DNA of 64,000 nucleotides from an uncultured Pseudoruegeria sp. (GTDB taxonomy: Bacteria > Pseudomonadota > Alphaproteobacteria > Rhodobacterales > Rhodobacteraceae), in assembly GCA_947498155.1 (NCBI GenBank), contig CANMJD010000001.1:434001-498000 (forward strand), in the 5' to 3' direction. The translations under genes were made by a program, and so were the position numbers. The notes below the pieces were generated by a model. It worked only from the letters and a program-made list of their open reading frames with translations. It ran no database searches and was not told where the DNA came from. Positions 7,172-17,134 of this stretch are shown piece by piece. Numbering within the stretch: position 1 is the first letter of the stretch; each line of letters opens with the position of its first letter.

Positions 7172-9364
7172 TTAGCCGGCTTTGGCAAACCGCCCGTAGA
7201 AGCTTTCACCATTGGCAGCCATTTCACGCAGCAGCGCCGGTGTTTCAAAGCGTTCACCATTGTTGGCGGTCAGCGCGTCTGTCATCTCAACAGCCCTTTC
7301 GGCCCCCAGAATATCCAGCCAGCTAAACGGGCCACCGGACCACGGCATAAAGCCCCAGCCAAGGATCGCGCCGACATCGCCTTCGCGGATGTCTTCCAAG
7401 ACGCCGCCTTCCAGCGCGCGCACGGCCTCCAAGGTCTGTGCCATTGCCAGACGGTTCTGCACCTCTTCAAAGCTTGGCTGATCTGCGGATACAGGCCAGT
7501 TCTCTGCCAGACCTTCCCACAGCAAACCGCGTTTGCCTTTTTCGTCGTAGTTGTAAAAACCGGCATTTGATTTGCGGCCCAGACGGCCCTCTTCAAAGAG
7601 CTTGAACAACACGTCATCCGACGGGCTTTCCGGATAGGCATCGCCCATCGCAGCTTTGGTCGCTTTGGCGATTTTGACCCCCAGATCAATCGAGGTTTCA
7701 TCGGTCAGCTGCAATGGCCCCAAGGGCATCCCCAACTGACGCGCGGCGTTTTCGATCATCGCGGGCGATACACCCTCGGCAACCATGCGCACGCCTTCGT
7801 TGATATAAGGGATGATGCAGCGGTTGGCGTAGAAGAAGCGCTCATCATTGACCACGATCGGCGTTTTGCGGATCTGACGTACAAAGTCGAGCGATTTGGC
7901 CACGGCTTCATCACCGGTGTTGGCGCCTTTGATGATCTCGACGAGGTTCATCTTATGCACCGGAGAGAAGAAGTGGATGCCGATGAAACGTTCATCATTG
8001 CGGCTGGCTTTGGCCAGTTCGGTGATCGGCAGGGTCGAGGTATTGGTGGCAAAGATCGCATCCTCGCCCAGACGGGCTTCGGCTTCTTTGGTGACGCCTG
8101 CTTTAACGCCCACATCTTCAAACACCGCCTCAACGATCAGATCGCAGCCCTTCAGATCATCATAGTTATTGGTCGCAAGGATGCGGCCCAGCACTTCGGC
8201 TTTTTTCTCTTCGGTGACTTTCTTGCGCTTGATACCGCCGTCCAGAATACCAGCAGCATGGGCTTTGCCCTTATCCGCAGATTCCTGCTGCATATCCAGC
8301 AGAACAACCTCGATACCGGCCAAGGCAGAGACATAGGCTATGCCCGCGCCCATCATGCCAGCGCCCAGAATGCCGACTTTCTTGACGGACATATCCGGCA
8401 CACCGGCAGGCCGCACAGCGCCTTTTTCCAAAGCGCCCTTGTTCACGAACAAGGACCGGATCATTGCACCCGAAGACGGGTTCATCAGCACGGAAGTAAA
8501 CTGGCGCGCTTCAATTTTCAGCGCCACATCGGTGGGCACTTGCGCGGCTTCATACATGACCTGAACAGCCGCTTTGGCGGCAGGGTAAACCCCTTGGGTC
8601 TTGTGTTGAACCATCGCCGACATGCCAACAGAGGTCATGAAACCGGCGGGCTGGTATGGTTTACCACCGGGCATTTTATAGCCCTTCGCATCCCATGGTT
8701 TCACCAGATCAGCCGGTTTGGCGTTTTTCACCCAGTCTTTGGCCGAGGTGATCAGATCATCTTCTGCAACCACCTCATCAATGATGCCCATGGCTTTGGC
8801 TTTTTTCGGGTCAAGCGTTTTGCCCTCAAGAATCAGGCCAGAAGCGGTCATCGACCCTAGTTTTTTGGTCAGACGCACAGTCCCGCCCGCACCCGGGAAA
8901 ATCCCGACAAGGATTTCAGGCAGACCGATTTTGCCTTTGCCCTCAGCTGCAAAAATGCGGTGTGTGGACAGCGGCAGTTCAAGACCCAGACCCAAGGCGG
9001 TACCCCGGATTGCCGCAACAATCGGCTTGCCGCCCTTTTTGGTTTTGAAATCCATGCCCGCAAGCTCGATTTTGCGGAACAGTTTATGGATGCTCATGGT
9101 GCCTTCAAACACGCCTCTGGCAGGGTTATCGGCATCGACAGTTTTCATGCCAGCAATAGCGTTCAGATCCATGCCAGCAGCGAAGTCTTTTTTGCCGGTG
9201 GTAATCACGGCACCGATCACGGCCTCATCTGTCAGCACTTTGTCGATGGCCTCTTCCAGTTCCTTCAGGCCCTGAATGGACCCGACATTCATGGATTTCT
9301 CGGGCACGTCCCAAGTGATAGTGGCGATGCCATCGGCATCTACGTCATAATGAAATTCGGTCAT
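7172..9364 (-). CDS. FadB/FadJ-type enoyl-CoA hydratase / 3-hydroxyacyl-CoA dehydrogenase
   Basis: 730 residues from the ATG at 9364, chosen because GGGAGAAG precedes it and the protein then begins MTEFHYDVDADGIATITWD; the frame stays open upstream but carries no family sequence. N-terminal crotonase domain (about 1-190) with the two catalytic glutamates at E129 (GLGLELPL) and E150 (IGLPEIL). The NAD-binding motif GILGAGMMGAG lies at 331-341, and the dehydrogenase catalytic pair is H464 (GIHFFSPVH) and E476. It hydrates enoyl-CoA and oxidises the 3-hydroxyacyl-CoA in fatty acid beta-oxidation. It is the last gene of a three-gene operon with a thiolase and an acyl-CoA dehydrogenase, so one operon encodes all four steps. 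Confidence 0.93.
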   Translation of the reverse strand: MTEFHYDVDADGIATITWDVPEKSMNVGSIQGLKELEEAIDKVLTDEAVIGAVITTGKKDFAAGMDLNAIAGMKTVDADNPARGVFEGTMSIHKLFRKIELAGMDFKTKKGGKPIVAAIRGTALGLGLELPLSTHRIFAAEGKGKIGLPEILVGIFPGAGGTVRLTKKLGSMTASGLILEGKTLDPKKAKAMGIIDEVVAEDDLITSAKDWVKNAKPADLVKPWDAKGYKMPGGKPYQPAGFMTSVGMSAMVQHKTQGVYPAAKAAVQVMYEAAQVPTDVALKIEARQFTSVLMNPSSGAMIRSLFVNKGALEKGAVRPAGVPDMSVKKVGILGAGMMGAGIAYVSALAGIEVVLLDMQQESADKGKAHAAGILDGGIKRKKVTEEKKAEVLGRILATNNYDDLKGCDLIVEAVFEDVGVKAGVTKEAEARLGEDAIFATNTSTLPITELAKASRNDERFIGIHFFSPVHKMNLVEIIKGANTGDEAVAKSLDFVRQIRKTPIVVNDERFFYANRCIIPYINEGVRMVAEGVSPAMIENAARQLGMPLGPLQLTDETSIDLGVKIAKATKAAMGDAYPESPSDDVLFKLFEEGRLGRKSNAGFYNYDEKGKRGLLWEGLAENWPVSADQPSFEEVQNRLAMAQTLEAVRALEGGVLEDIREGDVGAILGWGFMPWSGGPFSWLDILGAERAVEMTDALTANNGERFETPALLREMAANGESFYGRFAKAG

Positions 9365-9438
9365 TTTATCTTCTCCCGTTTCGGGCGGTTGCGGTTGGGG
9401 CGGGTGTGATCCCTGCCCCAAGAACCGGTCGAAATTGT

Positions 9439-10650
9439 TTACACGCGCTCGATGATGGTTGCGGCACCCATGCCGGCTGCAACACATAGGGTGGCAAGGG
9501 CGGTGCCCTTGCCGGTGCGCTCCAGCTCATCCAAGGCTGTGCCGATGATCATCGCGCCTGTGGCCCCCAAAGGATGGCCCATCGCAATCGCGCCGCCATT
9601 TGGATTGACCTTGCTGTGATCGACATCAAAGGCCTGCATGAAGCGCAGCACAACCGCGGCGAAAGCCTCGTTGACCTCAAAGAGATCAATATCGGAAATC
9701 GACATGCCGCTTTCGCGCAGGATCTTTTCGGTCACCGGCACAGGGCCCGTCAGGTTCATCGTCGGGTCAGTGCCGATTTTCGCGGTAGAGCGGATGCGGG
9801 CGCGAGCTTTCAGGCCGTATTTCTCACCAAATTCCTTTGAACCGACCAGCAGCGCTGCCGCGCCATCAACGATGCCCGAAGAGTTCCCTGCGTGGTGCAC
9901 GTGGTTCACTTTTTCCAGATGCGGGTATTTCATCGTCACAAGATTATCAAAACCGGGCATGACTTCGCCCATATCCTTGAACGCCGCTTTCAGCGCGCCC
10001 ATGGCCTGCATATCAGTGCCCGGACGCATGTATTCGTCGCGGTCCAGAATGGTTAGGCCGTTGATGTCTTTGATCGGCACCACAGATTTGGCGAAACGGT
10101 TTTCTTCCCAAGCCAGAGCGGCGCGGCGCTGGGATTCAACCGCGTAAAGGTCACAATCGTCACGAGAGAAACCGTATTCGGTTGCGATCACATCTGCCGA
10201 CACACCCTGCGGGATGAAATAGGTTTTCTGCGCCAGATAGGGATCAACCGCCATCGCACCGCCATCAGACCCCATGGGCACGCGGCCCATCATTTCTACC
10301 CCACCGGCAACATAGGCGTCACCAGAACCACCGCGCACCTGATTGCCCGCAAGGTTCACAGCTTCCATGCCGGAGGCACAGAAACGGTTGATCGACAGAC
10401 CCGGAACCTGCTCGTCAAAATCAGAGTACAGCACCGAGGCACGGGCCAGACAGGCGCCGTTTTCGCCAACTTGGGTGACATTGCCCCAGATCACGTCCTC
10501 AACACTTTTAGTGTCGAGATTGTTGCGGGTTTTCAGCGTGTTCAGCACTTCGGCGGAGAGACGTGCCGAGGTAACTTCATGCAGCGCACCATCAGGGCGT
10601 CCTTTGCCCCGAGGGGAGCGGATCGCGTCGTAAATATAGGCGTCGGACAT
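9439..10650 (-). CDS. Acetyl-CoA acyltransferase (thiolase)
   Basis: 403 residues. The thiolase active site is complete: nucleophilic C91 ([10 protein letters not shown]), H359 in [15 protein letters not shown] and the C-terminal C389 in CVAAGMGAA. The ATG at 10650 has a strong GGGAGGA ribosome-binding site. It cleaves 3-ketoacyl-CoA with CoA to acetyl-CoA plus a shortened acyl-CoA. Its position between the acyl-CoA dehydrogenase and the FadB/FadJ-type gene argues for the degradative FadA/FadI role over a biosynthetic acetoacetyl-CoA thiolase. Confidence 0.92.
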   Translation of the reverse strand: MSDAYIYDAIRSPRGKGRPDGALHEVTSARLSAEVLNTLKTRNNLDTKSVEDVIWGNVTQVGENGACLARASVLYSDFDEQVPGLSINRFCASGMEAVNLAGNQVRGGSGDAYVAGGVEMMGRVPMGSDGGAMAVDPYLAQKTYFIPQGVSADVIATEYGFSRDDCDLYAVESQRRAALAWEENRFAKSVVPIKDINGLTILDRDEYMRPGTDMQAMGALKAAFKDMGEVMPGFDNLVTMKYPHLEKVNHVHHAGNSSGIVDGAAALLVGSKEFGEKYGLKARARIRSTAKIGTDPTMNLTGPVPVTEKILRESGMSISDIDLFEVNEAFAAVVLRFMQAFDVDHSKVNPNGGAIAMGHPLGATGAMIIGTALDELERTGKGTALATLCVAAGMGAATIIERV

Positions 10651-10791
10651 GGGTGTCCTCCCTCTGAATGATCAGTTTATTGCGGTGGTGCAGGTATGGT
10701 CCGGCACCCAAATTCTTTTGAGGCGCACAGCGATATAAGTGCGCTCCCTGCCCCCGTATATAGGGACAGGGTGACTGTTTATCAGACGCCT

Positions 10792-12567
10792 TTAAAAGGC
10801 CTCGGCGTCCAGCGCCATTACAGTATCCGGACCGCTTTCGATGCGGGCGCGGTGCATTTTGATGGCGGGCAACATCCGCGCCATGAAGTAGCGACCGGTG
10901 GTCAGTTTGTTCTGGTAGAAGGCATCATCTGATGTGCCTTCTGCCAGCTTGTCTTGTGCGGTTTTCGCCATCATTGCCCACATGTAACCGATGCAAGTAT
11001 AGCCAAAGAGGTGCAGGAAGTCGTTAGACCCTGCCAAGGCTGCATTCGGGTTCTTCATGCCGTTTTGCATGAAATACATCATGCAAGCCTGCAGATCCTT
11101 GGACGCATCTTTTAACGGTGCGGTAAAGTCGGCCAGCCCTTCGTTTTCCTTGTTTTCGGTCAGGAATGTTTTGATTTCTTCAAAGAAGGCCATCGCAGGC
11201 TTGCCGCCTTCTGCCCCGAGCTTCCGGCCCACAAGGTCAAGCGCCTGAACGCCGTTTGCCCCTTCGTAGATCATCGCAATCCGTGCATCGCGGGCGAATT
11301 GGGACATGCCCCATTCCTCGATATAGCCGTGACCGCCATAAACCTGCTGCGCCTGAATGGTCATGTCAAAACCCTTATCGGTCAAGAAACCTTTCAGAAC
11401 AGGTGTCAGCAAGGAAATTAAACCATCGGCGGCTTTGTCTTTTTCGCGGTGGGCCTTATCCAGCATCATCGCCGACCAGAGCATGAAAGCACGACCGCCT
11501 TCGACAAAGCTTTTCTGATCCATCAGAGAGCGACGGATATCAGGATGCACGATCAACGGGTCAGCCGGACCTTCGGGGTTTTTCGCACCGGTCACGTCAC
11601 GGCCCTGCAGGCGGTCCTTTGCGTATTCAACCGCGTTATCATAGGCCACAGAGGCCTGCGCCAAACCCTGCATCGCCACGCCCAGACGGGCCTCGTTCAT
11701 CATGGTGAACATGGCGCGCATGCCTTTATGCTCTTCGCCGAGCAGGAAACCGGTGGCTTCGTCGTAGTTCATCACACAGGTCGAATTGCCGTGGATGCCC
11801 ATTTTCTTTTCGATATTGCCCACGGCCACACCGTTGCGCGCGCCCAAAGTGCCGTCTTCGTTGACCATGTATTTAGGAACGATGAACAGCGACACCCCTT
11901 TGATGCCTTCAGGGCCACCAGTGATTTTCGCCAGAACAAGGTGGATGATGTTGCCCGCCATGTCGTGTTCACCGGCAGAAATGAAGATCTTCTGACCAGA
12001 GATTTTGTAAGAGCCGTCGTCCTGTGGTTCTGCCTTGGTACGCATCAACCCCAGATCGGTGCCGCAATGGGGCTCGGTCAGGTTCATGGTGCCGGTCCAT
12101 TCGCAGGACGCCATATTAGGCAGATAGGTTTGCTTTTGTTCGTCGGTGCCGTGGGCGTAGATGGCCGAAGCCGCGCCATGGGTCAGTCCGCCATACATGG
12201 CAAAAGCCATATTGGCAGAGCTCATCATTTCGCCAATGGCGGTGTTCAGTACAACAGGCATCCCCTGCCCGCCGTACTCGGGATCCATATCCATGCCATA
12301 CCAGCCACCAAGCCGGACCTCATCAAAGGCCTTTTTGAAACCGGTGGGCGTTGAGACTACGCCGTTTTCCAGCGTGCAGCCTTCCTTGTCGCCAACCTCG
12401 TTTAGCGGCGCCAGAACATCGCGGCTGATTTTGCCGGCTTCTTCCAAAACGGCACCGGTGAAGTCCCCCTCCAACTCATCAAACCCCGGAATGGTGCTTT
12501 CATGCACTTTCAGAAAGTCGTGCAGGACGAATTGCATATCGCGGTTTGCGGCTTTGTAACTTGGCAT
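10792..12567 (-). CDS. Acyl-CoA dehydrogenase, long C-terminal-domain type
   Basis: 591 residues, longer than the 380-residue classical enzymes and matching the class with an extra C-terminal domain (about residues 470-591). Visible features are [11 protein letters not shown] and [10 protein letters not shown] of the FAD-binding middle region, [20 protein letters not shown], and [18 protein letters not shown], which holds the likely catalytic Glu. It catalyses the first, FAD-dependent oxidation of acyl-CoA in beta-oxidation and would pass electrons to ETF. First gene of the operon; GGGAGAG precedes the ATG. Chain-length preference cannot be read from sequence. Confidence 0.92.
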   Translation of the reverse strand: MPSYKAANRDMQFVLHDFLKVHESTIPGFDELEGDFTGAVLEEAGKISRDVLAPLNEVGDKEGCTLENGVVSTPTGFKKAFDEVRLGGWYGMDMDPEYGGQGMPVVLNTAIGEMMSSANMAFAMYGGLTHGAASAIYAHGTDEQKQTYLPNMASCEWTGTMNLTEPHCGTDLGLMRTKAEPQDDGSYKISGQKIFISAGEHDMAGNIIHLVLAKITGGPEGIKGVSLFIVPKYMVNEDGTLGARNGVAVGNIEKKMGIHGNSTCVMNYDEATGFLLGEEHKGMRAMFTMMNEARLGVAMQGLAQASVAYDNAVEYAKDRLQGRDVTGAKNPEGPADPLIVHPDIRRSLMDQKSFVEGGRAFMLWSAMMLDKAHREKDKAADGLISLLTPVLKGFLTDKGFDMTIQAQQVYGGHGYIEEWGMSQFARDARIAMIYEGANGVQALDLVGRKLGAEGGKPAMAFFEEIKTFLTENKENEGLADFTAPLKDASKDLQACMMYFMQNGMKNPNAALAGSNDFLHLFGYTCIGYMWAMMAKTAQDKLAEGTSDDAFYQNKLTTGRYFMARMLPAIKMHRARIESGPDTVMALDAEAF

Positions 12568-12937
12568 TGGTCTCTCCCAAAATCGTTACGGTTCTGCTGT
12601 AATGAGTCAGAACCAAATTCTCTCGCGCCCATCCCGATGGCGGACGCTGTTGTCTTCCCCTGTATAAGACAGGGCCGACGGGGCCTGTTTCAAGCGTAAA
12701 AACCGTCGGAATTTCCAAATCACGCAACGTCGCTAACGGTTGTTAAGTCCCTGCCAGCAAAGGACGTTACGTCGCAAAATCAAGATTTCTCTTGCTTGGT
12801 ATCTATGTCCGAAATGCGTTTTATCAATCTTAGTTTTCAAAACCCGTCCTGTGACGCCACGTCGCGTTATGCGCTTCATGACACGGGACGGCCGAGAGCT
12901 TAGTGTAGCCGGAAAATTGATTGTGCAGGATGCTAAA
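12568..12937. promoter_or_regulatory. 370-base divergent intergenic region (acyl-CoA dehydrogenase / SCP2 gene)
   Basis: No convincing gene is seen. The plus frame of the SCP2 gene happens to stay open back to 12740 but lacks family sequence. The region must hold the promoters of both flanking genes. A small dyad, CAAGA-TTTC-TCTTG (12781-12794), and GACGT-T-ACGTC near 12763-12773 are possible regulator sites, without a family I can name. Confidence 0.4.
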
Positions 12938-13225
12938 ATGAGCGCGTTAACCACCAAAGTTGCCGACCGTATCAACGCCAATATCCACGAGCGTACCCTA
13001 GAGGGCAGTTATAAGCTGGTTTTAGAAGGTGCGCCTCTGTTTATCGACCAAAGCGGCGCAACCCTGTCGGATCAAGACGCCGATTGCACCATCCGCATGA
13101 GCGAAGAAAACTTCACCAAATTGGTCAAAGGCGAGCTTAATCCGGCCATGGCGGTCATGACCGGTAAAATCAAGATTTCAGGCGATCTGAAGCTCGCGAC
13201 AAAACTCTCGTCGCTGCTCAGTTAG
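12938..13225 (+). CDS. SCP2 sterol-binding-domain protein
   Basis: 95 residues from the ATG at 12938 (AGGA lies 9 bases before). Sequence such as LEGSYKLVLEGAPLFID, CTIRMSEENFTKLVKGELNP and AVMTGKIKISGDLKLATKL is typical of stand-alone bacterial SCP2-like proteins of about 100 residues, which have a hydrophobic pocket for lipids or acyl-CoA. It is divergent from the beta-oxidation operon, which suggests a role in fatty-acyl handling, though this is context only. Its stop codon is interleaved with that of the convergent CoxG-like gene. Confidence 0.85.
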   Translation: MSALTTKVADRINANIHERTLEGSYKLVLEGAPLFIDQSGATLSDQDADCTIRMSEENFTKLVKGELNPAMAVMTGKIKISGDLKLATKLSSLLS

Positions 13226-13665
13226 CTTTCGGCCATCACCTCGGCGAAATTTGCAAAGAATTTGGCTGATAGCTTTTTGGCGGTACTCTGGATCAACCGG
13301 CTGCCAAGCTGGGCGATCTTGCCGCCGATATCGGCTTTTGCCTCATAGCGCAGCAGTGTTTCATCCCCCTGCGCCACAAGGGTCACATCCGCGCCGCCCT
13401 TGGCAAATCCGGCGGCACCGCCATTGCCCTGCCCCGTCAATGAAAAGGTTTCCGGTGCGCCACTGCGGTCAAGCGTCACCGAGCCTTTGAACTTTGCCTT
13501 GACCGGGCCGACCTTCAACGTGACTTTCGCGTCAAGTTCATCCTCGGCGTTCTGGGTTAACTCTTCACAGCCCGGAATACAGCGTTCCAGAATCGAGGGA
13601 TCATTCAGCGCCGCATAAACAGCGTCTATCGGGGCGGAAATCAGGATTTCGTCGTTCAGTTCCAT
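13222..13665 (-). CDS. CoxG-like SRPBCC-fold protein
   Basis: 147 residues. The N-terminal MELNDEILISAPIDAVYAAL and CIPGCEELT, followed by KVTLKVGPVKAKFKGSV, are characteristic of the carbon monoxide dehydrogenase subunit G (CoxG) family, an SRPBCC-fold group. CoxG itself recruits CO dehydrogenase to the membrane, but no coxSML genes are in the window, so this is probably one of the many orphan family members of unknown role. No signal peptide. Convergent with the SCP2 gene, sharing four bases. Confidence 0.82.
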   Translation of the reverse strand: MELNDEILISAPIDAVYAALNDPSILERCIPGCEELTQNAEDELDAKVTLKVGPVKAKFKGSVTLDRSGAPETFSLTGQGNGGAAGFAKGGADVTLVAQGDETLLRYEAKADIGGKIAQLGSRLIQSTAKKLSAKFFANFAEVMAES

Positions 13666-13729
13666 GCGGCCTCACTGGTTTTTCTGCATCAAGGCGATTT
13701 TACAGGTCAAGCGCAAGCGAAATTACGAC

Positions 13730-14137
13730 CTACGGAGACATCACGTTCTTGCGGTCAAATTGCGCGGCTGTCTCCGTGCCATCGTCATAGGTCAGGACAA
13801 CGTCGATAACCGCGACAGAACCAAGGGGGTAACGCTTATAGGGCAGGATATTCTCGGCCTTTATCGCATTCGGGGTTGGCGTTTCATCATAGCAAGGTTC
13901 CACCTCCCAGATCGCAGGCGCGTCGCCGTTCAAACCGATGGCAATAGACTCCAATCCACAGCGCCAAGACAATAGCTGGGTGATATAAACCAAATCCTGC
14001 CCATCAAACTCGCGCACGGCGACCCAGTTGGGTTTTGTCGCCTCAAGGATCGGGCGCACCTCATCTGCGGTGGTGAACGATTGTGCAGCAAGCGGGCTGG
14101 CGATAAAAATGGCGAACAGGGGCAAATACTTAATCAT
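13730..14137 (-). CDS. Small secreted protein of unknown function
   Basis: 135 residues from the ATG at 14137; a TTG two codons upstream sits closer to GAGGA and is an alternative start. A clear signal peptide (MIKYLPLFAIFIASPLAAQS) predicts export to the periplasm. The mature chain is acidic and has two cysteines (SWRCGLESI and EVEPCYDET) that could form one disulfide. I do not recognise a family. It stands alone, with 64 bases to the CoxG-like gene and a divergent glycosyltransferase-like gene upstream. Confidence 0.7.
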   Translation of the reverse strand: MIKYLPLFAIFIASPLAAQSFTTADEVRPILEATKPNWVAVREFDGQDLVYITQLLSWRCGLESIAIGLNGDAPAIWEVEPCYDETPTPNAIKAENILPYKRYPLGSVAVIDVVLTYDDGTETAAQFDRKNVMSP

Positions 14138-14235
14138 CTTCAAACAATCCTCGCAGTTTCTGAAATTGCGTCTTTAGACGCGCGAACTGAACGCCTATAG
14201 TCCGATCAAAGCGCGACTTTATAACAGGTATTACT

Positions 14236-15240
14236 ATGTCAGATTCCGCGTCAGAACACCAAACCTACAACATTGCCGTTGTCGCACAAAGCGGACGACT
14301 GCAATATGAGGCCTTGCTGTTCTTTGCGAGCTTTCAGCACTTTAACCCTGATTTTAAAGGCAAAGTCTATTTTCTGGAGCCCCAGTTCAACGACCGTTGG
14401 AGCCGTGATCCGCGGATCAACGATGAGGGCGTTCGGGCACAAATAGAATCCATGGGCGGCATTATTGTCCCCTTTGAAAACCACCAATTCGGCGAATATT
14501 ATCCCTACGGCAACAAGATCGAAGGCCTGAAGGCCCTGCCCAAGGGCGAACCCTTTGTGTTTTTTGACACTGACACGCTGGTCACCGGCAGCTTTGAGGC
14601 AATCCCGTTTGATTTTAATCGCCCCTCTGCATCGATGAAGCGCGAGGGCACTTGGCCGACGATCGAGCTTTACGGGCCGGGCTACGGGCAAATCTGGAAA
14701 TCACTCTATGATAAATTCGGGCTGGAATACGAAAGCTCGCTCGATCTGTCGCAGCCAGATGAATACTGGGAGCGTTACCTCTACTTCAACGCCGGTTGGT
14801 TCTTTTACAAATGCCCCCATGAATTTGGCGAAAGGTTTTTGCACTACGCTCTGCAAATCCGCGATCATGGCCCCGAAGAGCTTGTCTGTCAGGAATTGAA
14901 CCCCTGGCTGGACCAAGTGGCCTTGCCGCTGGTCATTCACAGCTTTGGTGGTGGGCGACACACCATACCGGACGGGCTGCTGGACGGGGCGATCACCTGC
15001 CATTACCGCGTTTTGCCGCTGATGTATGCGCGCGAAAACGATCAGGTGATAGAGGTCATTGAAACCGTCACCACCCCCAATAAGATCAAGAAGCATCTGA
15101 AAAACTATGATGCGATGAAACGGATGATCTTTCAAAAGCGCGGGCACAAGGTGCGCGCCATGTTTGATCGCAATGACTTACCAGTGCGCGAGCGCGCGAT
15201 CCGCAATCAGATCAAACGCGCCAATTTCTGGATGCGCTAG
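14236..15240 (+). CDS. Glycosyltransferase-like protein of unknown function
   Basis: 334 residues, no signal peptide or membrane segment. The layout is that of a GT-A fold nucleotide-sugar enzyme: a beta-strand start (YNIAVVAQSGRLQYEAL), a DxD-type motif D111-T-D113 in EPFVFFDTDTLVTGSF, YLYFNAGWFFY and an acceptor-like CQELNPWLDQVALPL segment, as in GT8-like proteins. The C-terminal 60 residues are strongly basic. Well conserved aromatic residues suggest a real enzyme, but I cannot name its substrate. It is monocistronic, divergent from the small secreted protein and convergent with a lipoprotein gene. Confidence 0.7.
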   Translation: MSDSASEHQTYNIAVVAQSGRLQYEALLFFASFQHFNPDFKGKVYFLEPQFNDRWSRDPRINDEGVRAQIESMGGIIVPFENHQFGEYYPYGNKIEGLKALPKGEPFVFFDTDTLVTGSFEAIPFDFNRPSASMKREGTWPTIELYGPGYGQIWKSLYDKFGLEYESSLDLSQPDEYWERYLYFNAGWFFYKCPHEFGERFLHYALQIRDHGPEELVCQELNPWLDQVALPLVIHSFGGGRHTIPDGLLDGAITCHYRVLPLMYARENDQVIEVIETVTTPNKIKKHLKNYDAMKRMIFQKRGHKVRAMFDRNDLPVRERAIRNQIKRANFWMR

Positions 15241-15255
15241 GCGCGTCGCTGCACC

Positions 15256-15648
15256 TTATAGGGTCGAGACATCAATCGGTGCCGCCGCCCCGGTTGAAGC
15301 GGTCATTTTCTGGAACCGGCCATCGCCGCCAAAGGTACAGGTGTAATATTCATTGAAGTCGCCCCCGCGCGGCACGGTTACGTTGACTTCATAATCGCCG
15401 CCAACGGGCTGGGCTTCTGTGGTCCGGATGCTTGTCGCATCGACTTCGGTGGCATTCGATACCTGGCCCCGACAAAACGACGGCATATCAACCAGTGGAT
15501 AGACCCGCGAATTTGCCGAAGAGGCACGATAGGTGACGCCCGCCTCATTGGTGGTGTAACTGCCACCCGGATTGCTTGACGGGGCAGTACTGGAACAGGC
15601 GGCAAGGCCGAGAACGGTTCCCATTACAATTACAGTCGCATTCCGCAT
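15256..15648 (-). CDS. Small lipoprotein of unknown function
   Basis: 130 residues. The N-terminus MRNATVIVMGTVLGLAACSS ends in a clear lipobox LAAC with Cys at about residue 18, so the mature protein should be lipid-anchored; Ser at +2 suggests outer-membrane sorting. The mature part (TNEAGVTYRASSANSRVYP, then CRGQVSNATEV and GGDFNEYYTCTFGGDGRF) has two further cysteines. GGAG precedes the ATG. Function is unknown to me. Confidence 0.75.
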   Translation of the reverse strand: MRNATVIVMGTVLGLAACSSTAPSSNPGGSYTTNEAGVTYRASSANSRVYPLVDMPSFCRGQVSNATEVDATSIRTTEAQPVGGDYEVNVTVPRGGDFNEYYTCTFGGDGRFQKMTASTGAAAPIDVSTL

Positions 15649-15841
15649 GGGGATCTCCGGTGTTGTTCATTATCTTTAGATGTTGAACAATCGTTCGGTT
15701 TAAAGGTCAAGCCAATGCCCTGAAATTGCGGATATTTGCGCGGCGGGGATGCACATTCGCCGCAATCTGCGTGATTAGATCGTTGTGCGCCCCTGCCCCT
15801 TGCCCTAACGTCCCCTCCAACATTTAACCCGGAGGACTAAA

Positions 15842-17134
15842 ATGAGTGATACCCCAGCCCAAGGTTTTGACACGCTGCAAATCCACGCAGGTGCCCATCC
15901 CGATCCGGCCACCGGTGCCCGGCAGGTACCGATTTATCAGACCACAGCCTATGTGTTTCGCGATTCCGATCACGCGGCGGCTTTGTTCAATCTGGCCGAA
16001 GTCGGCTATATCTATTCGCGTCTGACAAATCCGACAGTTGGCGCGCTGGCAGACCGAATCTGTGCGCTCGAAGGTGGGGCTGGCGCGATTTGCTGTTCTT
16101 CCGGCCATGCGGCACAAATCATGGCGCTGTTTCCGCTTATGGGACCGGGTTGCAACATCGTGGCCTCGACCCGTTTGTATGGCGGGACAGTCACCCAGTT
16201 TAGCCAAACCATCAAACGCTTCGGCTGGTCCGCGACCTTTGTTGATTTTGACGATCTGGATGCGGTCAAAGCGGCTATCGATGACAACACCCGCGCTGTT
16301 TTCTGCGAATCCATCGCCAATCCGGGCGGCTATATCACTGATCTGGATGCAATTTCTGCCATCTCCGATGCGGCTGGTGTACCGCTGATCGTGGATAACA
16401 CCTCTGCGTCTCCCTATTTGTGCAACCCGATCAAACACGGCGCGACGCTGGTTGTGCATTCGACCACCAAGTACCTGACCGGTAATGGCACCGTCACCGG
16501 CGGTTGCGTCATTGATTCTGGTAAATTCGACTGGTCCCAGAACGACAAATTCCCGTCTCTGTCACAGCCCGAGCCGGCCTATCACGGTCTGAACTTTCAC
16601 GAAGCTTTGGGCGGCATGGCCTTTACCTTCCACTCCATCGCCGTGGGTCTGCGCGATCTGGGCATGACGATGAACCCGCAGGGGGCGCATTACACCTTGA
16701 TGGGGATCGAGACCCTGTCGCTGCGGATGCAGAAACATGTCTCTAACGCCAAAGAGGTCGCTGGCTGGCTGGAAAACCACCCGGCGGTGGAAAAAGTGAC
16801 CTATGCGGGCCTGCCGTCATCACCCTATGCCGAACGCGCGACCCGCATTTGTCCAAAGGGGGCTGGAGGATTGTTCACGGTTGCACTGAAAGACGGCTAT
16901 GATGCCTGCGTGAAACTGGTCGATAGTCTGGAGTTGTTCAGCCATGTGGCCAATCTCGGCGATACACGCTCGCTGATTATCCATTCGGCCTCGACCACCC
17001 ACCGGCAATTGTCGCCCGAGCAGCAAGAGGCCGCAGGGGCGACACCGAATGTCGTGCGCCTGTCCATCGGGATCGAAGACCCCGTCGACATTATTGCCGA
17101 TCTGGAACAGGCTTTGGCTAAGGCCACCGCTTAA
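15842..17134 (+). CDS. metY: O-acetylhomoserine sulfhydrylase (MetY-type)
   Basis: 430 residues, Cys/Met-metabolism PLP enzyme. The PLP lysine is K210 in HSTTKYLTGNG; IYQTTAYVFRD and the C-terminal SASTTHRQLSPEQQ are typical of O-acetylhomoserine aminocarboxypropyltransferases, and the length (about 430) fits them better than cystathionine synthases (about 390). It makes homocysteine from O-acetylhomoserine and sulfide in direct-sulfhydrylation methionine synthesis, in the cytoplasm. GGAGGA precedes the ATG. I looked for a SAM riboswitch in the 190-base leader and did not see one. It ends in an interleaved stop with the convergent SIMPL gene. Confidence 0.9.
   Translation: MSDTPAQGFDTLQIHAGAHPDPATGARQVPIYQTTAYVFRDSDHAAALFNLAEVGYIYSRLTNPTVGALADRICALEGGAGAICCSSGHAAQIMALFPLMGPGCNIVASTRLYGGTVTQFSQTIKRFGWSATFVDFDDLDAVKAAIDDNTRAVFCESIANPGGYITDLDAISAISDAAGVPLIVDNTSASPYLCNPIKHGATLVVHSTTKYLTGNGTVTGGCVIDSGKFDWSQNDKFPSLSQPEPAYHGLNFHEALGGMAFTFHSIAVGLRDLGMTMNPQGAHYTLMGIETLSLRMQKHVSNAKEVAGWLENHPAVEKVTYAGLPSSPYAERATRICPKGAGGLFTVALKDGYDACVKLVDSLELFSHVANLGDTRSLIIHSASTTHRQLSPEQQEAAGATPNVVRLSIGIEDPVDIIADLEQALAKATA

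Noticed and set aside
12740-12937. N-terminal extension of the SCP2-domain protein
   Set aside because: The frame is open but begins with a TTG without a ribosome-binding site, and the extra 66 residues do not resemble SCP2 proteins; the ATG at 12938 gives the usual length.
15649-15841. Possible SAM riboswitch in the metY leader
   Set aside because: The leader contains small GC-rich repeats, but the SAM-II core elements I know are not present, and no other SAM class is recognisable.
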